IMG/VR virus record: IMGVR_UViG_3300030104_007230
Location: 18,165-82,164 of that record
Length of the DNA stretch: 64,000 nt
Reading direction: 5' to 3' (one strand)
Origin: a virus
In this document: positions 26,337-34,227 of the stretch, in pieces
How the letters are laid out: each line of letters opens with the position of its first letter
Numbering within the stretch: the first letter of the stretch is position 1
Made by a program: the position numbers and the translations under genes
The notes under the pieces: generated by a model
What the model was told of the DNA's origin: nothing
The model's database searches: none
The model's input: only the letters and a program-made list of their open reading frames with translations

Positions 26337-26729
26337 ATGGCAGTTTATAAACTAATTAGGAATTCTGATGGTGAAATTAATAGTGTTACTAAAGATTTAG
26401 GTACTGTTGGTACCTCTAAACACTCATTAGATATTCCACTTGTAGATGATAATATCGATTATCAAGAGTATCTAGAATGGGTAAATGAAGGAAATAAAGC
26501 TGAAGAACCAAGTGTTGAAGATGATTGGGAACAAGTAAGAAGTAGAAGAGATGGATTATTAGCAGGATCTGATTGGACAATGACAACAGGTGCAACTATT
26601 GATCAAGCTCAATGGTCTGCTTATCGTGAGAAATTAAGAGATATTCCACAAACATATAAAAATGTTTCTCATCCTTTAACAGAAGTCGTTTGGCCTACTA
26701 CTCCTTCAACTAAAGGACCTAATAGTTAA
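26337..26729 (+). CDS. Tail fibre assembly chaperone-like protein
   Basis: 130 residues. The C-terminal half (WEQVRSRRDGLLAGSDWTMT, AYREKLRDIPQTY, HPLTEVVWPTTP) matches the phage tail assembly chaperone pattern in which RDxLLxxSDWT and YRQxLRDiP are conserved. It is placed directly after a fibre gene and before another, where such chaperones are usually encoded. The N-terminal half may be a small fibre-tip part. Confidence 0.75.
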   Translation: MAVYKLIRNSDGEINSVTKDLGTVGTSKHSLDIPLVDDNIDYQEYLEWVNEGNKAEEPSVEDDWEQVRSRRDGLLAGSDWTMTTGATIDQAQWSAYREKLRDIPQTYKNVSHPLTEVVWPTTPSTKGPNS

Positions 26730-26791
26730 TCGTCTTAGTATAAGTAACTGTAAAATACTAATAAGCGCAAGCCACTCTTAGTGTATAAACT

Positions 26792-28558
26792 ATGCCATAT
26801 CTTGGGAATAATTTAGAAGCAGCCTTTAAGAACTATAAATCTATTGATGATATTAGTAGTAGCTTTAATGGTTCAACAACTTCTTTTGCTTTACAAGTAA
26901 ACAGTCTTACTCCAGTTCCTTTTCCTAGAGATGCGCAAAATTGTTTAATCTCTATTGGTGGTGTAATACAAAAACCTGATACAACAGGAACTACTGGATT
27001 TAAACTTTCAGGAACAAATATAGTTTTTAGTTCTGCTCCTGCAATAGGAGAATCTTTCTTTGGAGTAATTCTTGCAGGTGCAGATTATGTTAATGCAGGT
27101 GTTAATTATCCAGACGGCACTGCAGGTGCACCCTCAATAACATGGTCTGACGATACAGACACAGGATTCTACCGATCAGGTGCTGGAACTACATCTGCTA
27201 CTGCTAATGGATCTCAAGTATTAGAATTTCCTTCTAGTACGTCAGGTACTTTTTCTGTTTTAAGTAAATTAGCTATAGGTACAACAACTGCAACAGGAAA
27301 ATTAACTATCCATAACAGTGATGATGCAAATGTAAATGTACTTGAGGTATTTAACGATAATGGTAATAATAGTGGTGGTTTTTCCCAAGCTTCTGATGGT
27401 GATGGAACGATATTTGCAAAGAAGAATGATGGAACATTAAGTATATTTTTAAGATCTGATGGTATTTCTTATTTTAATGGTGGAAATTTAAGTATAGGCA
27501 CAAGTGCGGCTGACACTTTGCTTCATTTAGAGGCAACAAATACATCAAGTAGCATTAATAATGCTATTAGGATTTCTGATGCAGATACGGCAGTTGTCGC
27601 TGATCAAGTTTGTGGAAGAATTGAATTTGAAACGGCTGATACAGGCAACCCAGGTGTTAATTGTCAAATTGATGCTATTTATAGTGGAAATGGTGGAGGA
27701 GGTGAACTCCAAATAAGAACAGGTTTCGCTGGATCGTTAGTAGATGCTTTAAGAATAGACGATACTGGAAACGTAGGTATAGGTGCAGCTCCTAGTGTTG
27801 CACATTCTTCTGGTAGCCAATTAGTTATAGGTACTGGGTCAGGAGAAAGAGGCATGACTATCTACTCAGGAAGTACTTCAGGAGGTGTTCTTAACTTTGC
27901 TAAAGGTACTTCTAGTACTGATAGATATGACGGAAGAGTTTATTACACGCATCATGCCTCTGCTTCTCACATGCGCTTTATGGTTGGGAATGGTGGAGAA
28001 AGAATGAAAATAAAGGAGGATGGTGATGTAGAGATAACAGACGGCAACCTAGTTGTAGCAAACGGTCACGGTGTTGACTTTAGTGCTGTTACTAATGATA
28101 CAACCAATGCAACTTCTACTAGTGCCACTTTAAGTGATTATGAAGAAGGTACTTTTAGTCCTACTTTAAAAAGTAATGGAGCAGCTAATACATATCCAAC
28201 ACAAAGCTATACTGTTAATACTGGTTATTATACAAGAGTAGGAAGAATTTGCCATGTTACTTTTGATATTCAAATGGCTAGTAGTGGTATAACTTCAGGA
28301 TCTAATTATTGTAATATTGCTAATTTACCTTTTAAAATTTATAATTCAAATAATGCTAGAGGTGTAACATTTAACAATTCTTTTTGGGACAATTGGACTT
28401 CTGACAACACTCCAACAACTGCTTATGGTTATAAAGATGATTACTGGGTTTATCTTTTAGCTTTAGATGAAAGTAAAAACAGTAAGGAATATGTAGGAGC
28501 TAGTCAAGTTACAAATAACACTAGAATAATGGGTTCTATTACTTACACGTGTCAATAG
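26792..28558 (+). CDS. Long tail fibre, locus 1
   Basis: 588 residues. The N-terminus (DDISSSFNGSTTSFALQVN, then GGVIQKPDT) is an attachment domain shared with the fibre at 44.7 kb. The shaft contains DTGFYRSGAGTTSATANGSQ and units like ALRIDDTGNVGIGA. The C-terminal domain starts at DYEEGTFSPTLKSNG and continues GYYTRVGRICHVTFDIQMA, again shared in outline with the second locus but diverged at the tip. A receptor-binding role is likely. Confidence 0.75.
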   Translation: MPYLGNNLEAAFKNYKSIDDISSSFNGSTTSFALQVNSLTPVPFPRDAQNCLISIGGVIQKPDTTGTTGFKLSGTNIVFSSAPAIGESFFGVILAGADYVNAGVNYPDGTAGAPSITWSDDTDTGFYRSGAGTTSATANGSQVLEFPSSTSGTFSVLSKLAIGTTTATGKLTIHNSDDANVNVLEVFNDNGNNSGGFSQASDGDGTIFAKKNDGTLSIFLRSDGISYFNGGNLSIGTSAADTLLHLEATNTSSSINNAIRISDADTAVVADQVCGRIEFETADTGNPGVNCQIDAIYSGNGGGGELQIRTGFAGSLVDALRIDDTGNVGIGAAPSVAHSSGSQLVIGTGSGERGMTIYSGSTSGGVLNFAKGTSSTDRYDGRVYYTHHASASHMRFMVGNGGERMKIKEDGDVEITDGNLVVANGHGVDFSAVTNDTTNATSTSATLSDYEEGTFSPTLKSNGAANTYPTQSYTVNTGYYTRVGRICHVTFDIQMASSGITSGSNYCNIANLPFKIYNSNNARGVTFNNSFWDNWTSDNTPTTAYGYKDDYWVYLLALDESKNSKEYVGASQVTNNTRIMGSITYTCQ

Positions 28559-28625
28559 ATCTTTAGACCGTTAGCACGTCTCAAAACTACGCCATAAACC
28601 TGTTTTAATCGGAGATTAATCCTAA

Positions 28626-28919
28626 ATGGCTACACTCACAGAAACACAAGAGAACGATAAGATTGAAGTTCTAAAATGGGACATACAGGTAAGAAACGCA
28701 ACAATCATTAAAAAAGATGGTGTGGAACTTACCCGTACCTTTTATAGAAAAGTATTACAACCAGGAACACTTGATGAAAGTGATAACCTAGTTGAGACAG
28801 ATATCAGTGGAGAAGATGCAGACGTACAAGCAATATGTAACGCTGTATGGACCACACAAATCAAAGCAGATTACAAAGCTTTTTTAATTGCTAATAAGAA
28901 TACAACTCCTGCTAGTTAA
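28626..28919 (+). CDS. Small fibre-associated protein
   Basis: 97 residues, alpha/beta (EVLKWDIQVRNATIIKKDG, LTRTFYRKVL, VQAICNAVWT). A protein of similar size and layout is encoded next to the second fibre locus at 44.3 kb. Such pairs are common beside cyanophage fibre genes. Function unknown. Confidence 0.55.
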   Translation: MATLTETQENDKIEVLKWDIQVRNATIIKKDGVELTRTFYRKVLQPGTLDESDNLVETDISGEDADVQAICNAVWTTQIKADYKAFLIANKNTTPAS

Positions 28920-28921
28920 AA

Positions 28922-29419
28922 ATGAAACCACCGAGTACAAATAATTGTTATAATTTTCGAGTTATTTCTGTTGATCGTATTGTAGATGGTGACACAATAG
29001 ATGTTACTTTTGATTTAGGTTTTGGCATTTGCAAATCAGAAAGAATCAGAGTAGCTGGTATCGACACTCCAGAAAAAAGAACACGTAACCTTGAAGAAAA
29101 AGAGTTAGGAATACATGCAAGTGAATGGCTTGAATGTCAATTAGAAGGTGCTATAGCAGGAGAAGAAGATTTAGTTATTAAAACTGAATTAGAAGGAGGT
29201 AAAGGTAAATTTGGAAGACTTTTAGGTTGGCTTTATATTGGCTATCCTGAATGTGAAGATAATGGTGATTGTACTTGTTTATGTCATAAGCAAACATCTA
29301 TCAACGAAGAAATGGTTAAGAAAGGATATGCATGGGAGTATGATGGCGGTACAAAATCCAAAGATCTCGAAGAATTAAGACAAATTCGACGAGATTTAGG
29401 AACTTTAATTTCAGAATAA
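28922..29419 (+). CDS. Thermonuclease (SNase)-like nuclease
   Basis: 165 residues. The family motifs are in order: VDGDTIDV at 21-28, RIRVAGIDTPE at 41-51 and GKFGRLLG at 95-102. Residues equivalent to the staphylococcal catalytic Arg35, Asp40, Glu43 and Arg87 are Arg43, Asp48, Glu51 and Arg99, so it should be active. A Cys-rich insert (CEDNGDCTCLC) sits before the last helix. No signal peptide is seen, so it acts in the cell, perhaps to break down host DNA, or is carried in the particle. Confidence 0.85.
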   Translation: MKPPSTNNCYNFRVISVDRIVDGDTIDVTFDLGFGICKSERIRVAGIDTPEKRTRNLEEKELGIHASEWLECQLEGAIAGEEDLVIKTELEGGKGKFGRLLGWLYIGYPECEDNGDCTCLCHKQTSINEEMVKKGYAWEYDGGTKSKDLEELRQIRRDLGTLISE

Positions 29420-29422
29420 GCC

Positions 29423-29674
29423 ATGTCTTGTAAGGTTCAAAAAATTGTCAACTTCGTTGCTCTTGCGTCTGGTGCTGTATCTCTCGCTGTTGTCGGGAGT
29501 GGTTTATTTATATACGTACAAAGAGATCAACTTATTGATAAAGTTAAATCTCAAGTTCTTAAATCAGTTACTGGATCATTACCTTCTTTAGTAGATACTA
29601 AACTTCCAAACCTAACTGGACCAGCACAACCGAGTAAAGGAATAGGATTACCAAATATAGGTCTTCCTAGATAG
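29423..29674 (+). CDS. Small membrane protein, cyanophage type
   Basis: 83 residues. One membrane segment (residues 8-31, IVNFVALASGAVSLAVVGSG), then a helix and a Pro-rich tail (LPSLVDTKLPNLTGPAQPSK). I recognise this tail from small membrane proteins of cyanophages; no function is known. Its stop overlaps the GTG of the next gene by 1 nt. Confidence 0.6.
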   Translation: MSCKVQKIVNFVALASGAVSLAVVGSGLFIYVQRDQLIDKVKSQVLKSVTGSLPSLVDTKLPNLTGPAQPSKGIGLPNIGLPR

Positions 29675-30435
29675 TGGAACAAATACCTGATATTGATATT
29701 CAGGTTACTCAAATAGGTGTACCACAAATTCAAATATGGAGTTTACCTGTAAAACCTACAGCTCCTGAAACTCCACCAGTTACTGTACTTATTGGTACTC
29801 CTGTAGTTGATATTCCAGGTTGTGTTGAGTTCCATCCTGATGATAAAAGAGCACAAAATTTACCAATAGAAGATGACAATGGTTTAAAAACCTTTTGTCC
29901 TAATGGGCAATATCCTAGTTTTAATGCTATGGATTATAGTCCTGAAGATTTAATTTATACAACTGCAGCAAAACCTCCTGTTTATGCAGCTCCACCTGAT
30001 CCTGAAGCTCCAGAAACAAAAGTTCCTGAAGTACCAAAGGAAGAGGTGCCCTGTCCTGGACCTAATTCTCCTCGCATTGGAGACGTAGCTCAAAATCAAA
30101 AAGAGAAGGTATCAGGTTTTAAATTAAATGAAGATAAGACAATTTGTATAACATTATATGAGGATATTGGATTTACTGAACAATATTTACCTTCACCACA
30201 ACTTGCTAGTACTACTGCAATTATTGCATCTACCGCTGTTGTTTCTAGTGTTCTTGCAAAACCTTTAGCTGATTTACTTTTAAAGACTGTAAAACCTATT
30301 ATTAAAAAAGTTATTACAGCAGTTCAAAAAAAACTTGGTAAAACTCCAAGGAAATTAACTACTTCTGAGATTCGTTCAAATCAATACCGAGAGAAAAGGA
30401 GTCTCCCTCCTTTAAAGGAGCCGAAGAAGAAATAG
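29674..30435 (+). CDS. Pro-rich protein with C-terminal membrane segment, cyanophage type
   Basis: 253 residues with GTG start coupled to the previous gene. Residues 1-130 are Pro-rich; CPGPNSPRIGDVAQNQKEK at 133-151 is a strongly patterned block I associate with a cyanophage protein; residues about 183-206 (TTAIIASTAVVSSVLAKPLA) are hydrophobic; the tail is very Lys-rich. It ends overlapping the minus-strand gene by 77 nt. Possibly a virion membrane protein; function unknown. Confidence 0.6.
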   Translation: MEQIPDIDIQVTQIGVPQIQIWSLPVKPTAPETPPVTVLIGTPVVDIPGCVEFHPDDKRAQNLPIEDDNGLKTFCPNGQYPSFNAMDYSPEDLIYTTAAKPPVYAAPPDPEAPETKVPEVPKEEVPCPGPNSPRIGDVAQNQKEKVSGFKLNEDKTICITLYEDIGFTEQYLPSPQLASTTAIIASTAVVSSVLAKPLADLLLKTVKPIIKKVITAVQKKLGKTPRKLTTSEIRSNQYREKRSLPPLKEPKKK

Positions 30436-31054
30436 AATGCGTATGAGGTCCAACTACACCTGGAGGATTGACCAACATAACATCGGAACAAATCACTGCT
30501 GATTTTGATTTAGGATGAAAAACCACTCCTGATTTTAATAGCTCTCCACAATTTTTTAAACGTGCAATTTCAAAGTCTAATCTTTTATTAGCTATAAGTT
30601 GATTTCGCATTCTAAGTCGTGTATCCACAGCCCTTTTACATCTGGCTTGCAATCCTTTATCAAGGGGTATGGAAATGGTTGCGGAAATTCCCAAGGAGAA
30701 ATTGAATTGGTCTTTTTGACCTGTTCTTGTTGGCACGTGGTATAGAATCGCTCCTGGATTGTCGATGATTCCATCATCATCGGAGTCAGAGACATCATAT
30801 ACAGGATCATCATAATAATATTCTCTAGGTTTTTGAAAACTGTGTGCGTCGGTAACAAAAGGTGTGATATTTAAAGTAGGACCTTGGCATGAGATTCCAT
30901 CTCCATATGTATTTGTAATATAAGGTCCTTGTAAAACTTGGATGGCCTGATTTGTAACACTACCACTGCTGTTAGCTACAGGATTAGCAGTTGCACTTAC
31001 CCCACCAACATCCGAAGCATTTATTTTTGTAGGAAAAAATACATTTACATTCAA
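30359..31054 (-). CDS. Exported structural-like protein, start unclear
   Basis: Recognisable protein runs from SYFLLVLLNVNVFFPTKINA (a signal-peptide-like stretch) through NPVANSSGSVTNQAIQVLQG and YITNTYGDGISCQGPTLN to the C-terminus. It resembles a conserved structural protein of T4-like cyanophages. There is no ATG or GTG at the natural beginning, which lies just after the upstream stop (31075). The TTG at 31054 (231 residues) is the nearest usual start but cuts the hydrophobic stretch. The frame stays open upstream as a shadow of the next gene. Confidence 0.65.
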   Translation of the reverse strand: MNVNVFFPTKINASDVGGVSATANPVANSSGSVTNQAIQVLQGPYITNTYGDGISCQGPTLNITPFVTDAHSFQKPREYYYDDPVYDVSDSDDDGIIDNPGAILYHVPTRTGQKDQFNFSLGISATISIPLDKGLQARCKRAVDTRLRMRNQLIANKRLDFEIARLKNCGELLKSGVVFHPKSKSAVICSDVMLVNPPGVVGPHTHSISSSAPLKEGDSFSLGIDLNESQK

Positions 31055-31074
31055 TAAAACTAATAAAAAATAGC

Positions 31075-31506
31075 TTAGTTGCTGAAAGTTGAAGTCGTGT
31101 CGGTCACACTTTGTATCTCGGTCACTCTTTGTATGATGGTCTGGTTGACCATCCCAGGAGAGCGATATGTTTCGGTAAATTGAAAGCTGCCACCAGGATT
31201 TACTATTGTCCAATCTGGTTTGTTTGCAGCATCTAGACCCGTCCATGTAGAAGTTACACCTTGAAGGGTATTTGTATCACCTGTTATCGCATCTGGTGAA
31301 ATACTTATTCCAGAATGCTCGACATTAGTACCCGTCACAGTATACTGCCACCCTGTTTGATAATCAATTGAATTTATCGTCTCCGTTACCTTAGATGTCG
31401 TTTCTGTATGGGACGTCATTCCACCTTGAGTGAAATTTGGAATAACAGGAACTGCCCCAGCTTCAGATACAAACAATAATGATAAGAAGGTTAATAAGCG
31501 TTTCAT
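31075..31506 (-). CDS. Exported protein with signal peptide, cyanophage type
   Basis: 143 residues. MKRLLTFLSLLFVSEAGA is a clean signal peptide. The mature part is Thr/Ser-rich and beta-like (KVTETINSIDYQTGWQYTV). I associate this with a structural protein set of cyanomyoviruses. Middle gene of three minus-strand exported proteins. Confidence 0.65.
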   Translation of the reverse strand: MKRLLTFLSLLFVSEAGAVPVIPNFTQGGMTSHTETTSKVTETINSIDYQTGWQYTVTGTNVEHSGISISPDAITGDTNTLQGVTSTWTGLDAANKPDWTIVNPGGSFQFTETYRSPGMVNQTIIQRVTEIQSVTDTTSTFSN

Positions 31507-31516
31507 CGTGGCTTAT

Positions 31517-32023
31517 TTAATCTCCTATAACAACCTCACTTACAAATTGGCCAGTGGCAGTCGTACCAGCGCCTCCAGCGGTTAAAGTAACTACCCCAGC
31601 ACTGGTAATTGTCCCTGCAAGAGTACCTGCAACACCACCAGATTGAGTTGTAGTATTACCAAAAGCTGGCATATCAGCTACCACTCCAGAAGTAACATCA
31701 ACTCCAGCTCCTATTGCTGGAACTCCATCTCCTTGGGTCCATGATTCGCTGAACGAAAAAGCCGATCCAGAAGTATTCATCTCGTAAGCACCAACGTCTA
31801 GAGTAGCTGCAGTTGTTGCTGTCCCAGCTGTTAATTTTCCAAAGTGATTGTCAGTTGCCACTTTGATATTTGAACCTGAGACGGCGTAAGTTGAGCCGAT
31901 TCTTTCTGCACTTGTTGCTGCGCCCGTGACCGATAGTTGAGTTGACGTTGATAGCCTATGAACCAGATCTGCTTTTACAGAAGGTGCAATAAAGAAAATT
32001 AGTAAAGGGATTACTTTCCACAT
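31517..32023 (-). CDS. Exported protein with signal peptide
   Basis: 168 residues. MWKVIPLLIFFIAPSVKA is a signal peptide; the rest is Gly/Ala/Thr-rich beta sequence with a C-terminal run of short strands (GGVAGTLAGTITSAGVVTLT). First gene of the minus-strand cassette, so the promoter should lie in the gap up to 32095. Role unknown; periplasm, outer membrane or virion surface are possible. Confidence 0.65.
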   Translation of the reverse strand: MWKVIPLLIFFIAPSVKADLVHRLSTSTQLSVTGAATSAERIGSTYAVSGSNIKVATDNHFGKLTAGTATTAATLDVGAYEMNTSGSAFSFSESWTQGDGVPAIGAGVDVTSGVVADMPAFGNTTTQSGGVAGTLAGTITSAGVVTLTAGGAGTTATGQFVSEVVIGD

Positions 32024-32049
32024 AATAATCTTTAGTGATCTTTATAAAC

Positions 32050-32075
32050 ATAAGTTTACATGAAGGTAAACTTAT
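32050..32075. promoter_or_regulatory. Perfect 10-bp inverted repeat in a divergent promoter gap
   Basis: ATAAGTTTAC atgaag GTAAACTTAT lies midway between the start codons of the minus-strand exported cassette (32023) and the plus-strand gene at 32095. Perfect symmetry and placement suggest an operator or a transcript hairpin controlling both directions. No T run follows to make it a standard terminator. Confidence 0.5.
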
Positions 32076-32094
32076 AAAATAATACTTATTAATC

Positions 32095-32556
32095 ATGACT
32101 GAAAATTTAGAAAAAAATCCTATCAAAACCGATCCTATAAAAAAGAAGAGCGTACTTAATAAAGTTAAAGATGCCTTGCTTCCTGATCAAGAAGAACAAG
32201 CTGCAATCATCTCCACAGCTGTCAGAATTGTAGTACTTGGGTGGTCGGGTGCGATCTTAACTTTGAATTACGTTTCTATTCCAGGAATACCACAACAAAA
32301 AATAGATCCGACATTTATAGCTTCAGTTTTTACAGGGGTACTTGCTAGTTTTGGCATTGCTACAGCATCTAAAAAAGGAGATGGAACAATGAAAATGAAC
32401 GGTGAAAATAATAATCAAGTTAGTAAAGAAGATATGGAAAAAATGATTGAAAAGGCTGCAGCTACTTCTGCTGTTCAAACAATAAGAATTGAACAAGCTC
32501 CTTTAGTGATAAAAACAGAAAATAATAAAAAAGAAGATAAAAAATATACTTTATAA
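32095..32556 (+). CDS. Two-segment membrane protein, possible holin
   Basis: 153 residues. Hydrophobic segments at about 41-60 (AVRIVVLGWSGAILTLNYV) and 73-92 (FIASVFTGVLASFGIATA), with Lys-rich N-terminus and a long charged C-terminal tail. Two membrane helices with a charged tail fit a class II-like holin, and a lysozyme-like gene follows 2.2 kb on. Function is inferred from topology only. Confidence 0.6.
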   Translation: MTENLEKNPIKTDPIKKKSVLNKVKDALLPDQEEQAAIISTAVRIVVLGWSGAILTLNYVSIPGIPQQKIDPTFIASVFTGVLASFGIATASKKGDGTMKMNGENNNQVSKEDMEKMIEKAAATSAVQTIRIEQAPLVIKTENNKKEDKKYTL

Positions 32557-32597
32557 AAGTTAGGTGACATAATATTCTTGTAGTTTAAAATTTTCAA

Positions 32598-32816
32598 GTG
32601 GACATTCCTAATCTTCAATCTCAAGTACAAGCGCAGCTAGATGAATTAGCAGGAAAAATAAGAGAAGCAGAAGAATCTCTTATGCGCCTTAAAGAAAACT
32701 TTTTAAAAGTTCAAGGAGCAAAAGAAATGTTGAATATAGTTGCTGCTGAAGAAAATAAAACCTTAACAGATCAAGAAGTAAGTCCAGATCAAACTTCTTC
32801 CGCTACTGCAGACTAA
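32598..32816 (+). CDS. Small coiled-coil protein, cyanophage type (GTG start)
   Basis: 72 residues from a GTG. DIPNLQSQVQAQLDELAGKI opens a coiled coil (residues 5-50), followed by an acidic tail. I recognise this N-terminus from small cyanophage proteins. The stop overlaps the next ATG by 1 nt. Function unknown. Confidence 0.6.
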   Translation: MDIPNLQSQVQAQLDELAGKIREAEESLMRLKENFLKVQGAKEMLNIVAAEENKTLTDQEVSPDQTSSATAD

Positions 32817-33025
32817 TGATCAATCAATTTACGAAAGGACGTTATAAAGCTTTAGAGTTATTATCTCAATATTTAAAAACTCCTTCTCGTCAATTGAAAT
32901 TAGATGCAATCATTACGGATATTCCAGAAGAAGACCTTCGTTGGGTTACAGAGCATTTTCATTACTATGCTTTAAAACTTTTGGAAGAAGTAGAAGACAA
33001 AGTGCAAAGACAAGCTGAGATTTGA
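32816..33025 (+). CDS. Small hypothetical protein
   Basis: 69 residues, helical and charged (YKALELLSQYLKTPSRQLKL, DLRWVTEHFHYYALKLLEEV). Coupled to the gene before it by a 1-nt overlap. No family recognised. Confidence 0.6.
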   Translation: MINQFTKGRYKALELLSQYLKTPSRQLKLDAIITDIPEEDLRWVTEHFHYYALKLLEEVEDKVQRQAEI

Positions 33026-33052
33026 TTTCTATAGATTGAAACGAGATATAAT
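33022..33052 (+). promoter_or_regulatory. Candidate sigma70-type promoter for the Dps/PsbN/NblA cassette
   Basis: TTGATT (33022-33027) and TATAAT (33047-33052) are separated by 19 nt and lie 24 nt before the GTG at 33076. The -10 is perfect, the -35 weak and the spacer long, so this is a suggestion only. Confidence 0.35.
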
Positions 33053-33075
33053 AAGCATATATTATATGAAAGTTT

Positions 33076-33237
33076 GTGGAATACGATTCTGATCCAATAG
33101 CACCTAAAGATTTTTTAGATAAAAAAGTTAAAGAATTAAGTTCTTTTGAACAAGATGAAATAACAAAAGATTTAATGGATCAAAGAGATTTAGAGCAACA
33201 GCTAAGTTCTGATGAAAAATATCAAGATTATTTATAA
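33076..33237 (+). CDS. Small acidic protein (53 aa)
   Basis: 53 residues from a GTG (EYDSDPIAPKDFLDKKVKEL, then SSFEQDEITKDLMDQRDLEQ). Very acidic and helical. It ends 2 nt before the Dps-like gene, so the two are probably co-translated. Function unknown. Confidence 0.55.
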   Translation: MEYDSDPIAPKDFLDKKVKELSSFEQDEITKDLMDQRDLEQQLSSDEKYQDYL

Positions 33238-33239
33238 AC

Positions 33240-33698
33240 ATGACTAAAAAACAATCAAAAGAAATTTGTTATTGTCATCTAGTACAGCTTTTACGTTGTA
33301 CTTCTCATCTTTTAAATCAAACTTATATTGTTCATTGGAATCTTATAGGATCTAAGTTTTACAGTATGCATCTTTTAACTGAAGATATTTATAAAGAAAT
33401 GCAAAAAGGACTAGATGTTGTTGCTGAACATATACGTTCTTTAGATATTAGTATTCCTTTTTGTGTTATGGATTTAAATGAAGCAAAAGAATTAAATCCT
33501 TTACCGCATGATTGTTTTGCACAAGAAGAAATGATTCATGTTTTATCAATGAACTACAATAAACTTGCTGAATCTTTCTCAAAACTTTCAGAAGAAGCCG
33601 AAGCTATTGGAGATCAATTAACAATGGATCTTGCAGCTGAAAGAGGACGCACACATAAGAAACAACAATGGCTATTAAAGTCAAATCTTCCAGTATAA
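33240..33698 (+). CDS. Dps-like ferritin-fold protein with full ferroxidase set
   Basis: 152 residues, about Dps length. YIVHWNLIGSKFYSMH at 29-44, then GLDVVAEHIRSL at 57-68, place His32, His44, Asp59 and Glu63 with spacings 12, 15 and 4, identical to E. coli Dps His51, His63, Asp78, Glu82. The C-terminal helix (QLTMDLAAERGRTHKKQQWL) also fits. Dps proteins form 12-mers that oxidise Fe(II) with peroxide and may bind DNA. There is no long Lys-rich N-tail, so DNA binding is not obvious. Cys10, Cys12 and Cys20 near the N-terminus are unusual. Confidence 0.8.
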   Translation: MTKKQSKEICYCHLVQLLRCTSHLLNQTYIVHWNLIGSKFYSMHLLTEDIYKEMQKGLDVVAEHIRSLDISIPFCVMDLNEAKELNPLPHDCFAQEEMIHVLSMNYNKLAESFSKLSEEAEAIGDQLTMDLAAERGRTHKKQQWLLKSNLPV

Positions 33699-33722
33699 TT
33701 ACTTAATCTAATACAATTTAAA

Positions 33723-33986
33723 ATGTTTGCTGCTAAAGCTATTTTCTCTCATGGAAATATGGAGCCATTTTCTCCTGAACTGCAATTAGTAATAATTATT
33801 TGTGTAATACTTTTTTCATCTGTAGGTTATGGACTTTATGCTACTTTTGGAGAAGGAGCTGAAGAGCTTAGAGATACTATTGACGAACATGCAAAATTAC
33901 ATGAATTAGGAATAGCACATGGACATAATACAAAAGGATTATATGCAAAAAATGGAGCAGATGATTACCCAAAACATAAGCACTAA
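33723..33986 (+). CDS. psbN: PsbN-like small membrane protein
   Basis: 87 residues as called; an in-frame ATG at 33759 gives a PsbN-like start (MEP). One membrane segment is followed by VGYGLYATFGEGAEELRDTI and DEH, closely matching the conserved PsbN ending GYxxYxxFGPPSxxLxDPFxxHED, except that the PP is replaced by EG. PsbN (about 43 residues) aids photosystem II assembly and repair. Here a ~40-residue His/Gly/Lys-rich tail is added. Neighbours are Dps-like and NblA-like genes, in line with control of the photosynthetic apparatus. Confidence 0.6.
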   Translation: MFAAKAIFSHGNMEPFSPELQLVIIICVILFSSVGYGLYATFGEGAEELRDTIDEHAKLHELGIAHGHNTKGLYAKNGADDYPKHKH

Positions 33987-34061
33987 TAAATTAAGAAAGT
34001 TTAATTAAATTCTTGAAATTGTTTATTTGTTTTAAGATAAACAAGTAAATCAAATTAACAA

Positions 34062-34163
34062 GTGGAAGGAATTTTTCTTACTTCAGTGCTTGTTTTCTAT
34101 ACTGTTTATATCGGTAGCTCTTACGTCTTTGCTCATTCTTACAGAGAAAAAAAGAGGAAATAA
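34062..34163 (+). CDS. Very small membrane peptide (33 aa, GTG start)
   Basis: 33 residues: a hydrophobic stretch (IFLTSVLVFYTVYIGSSYVF) and a basic end (REKKRK). Topology is typical of phage micro-membrane proteins. It fills most of the 240-nt gap between the PsbN-like and NblA-like genes. A preceding imperfect hairpin (34022-34049) may be a weak terminator or RNA-stability element. Confidence 0.45.
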   Translation: MEGIFLTSVLVFYTVYIGSSYVFAHSYREKKRK

Positions 34164-34227
34164 ACTCTTAGTTACTGTTGTCACATGGTTACTGCTGTTA
34201 AGATGATTAAATAACGGCAGGACTCTT

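Noticed and set aside
31055-31246. Upstream extension of the exported protein to 31246
   Set aside because: That part is an out-of-frame read of the signal-peptide protein at 31075-31506 and has no protein-like pattern.
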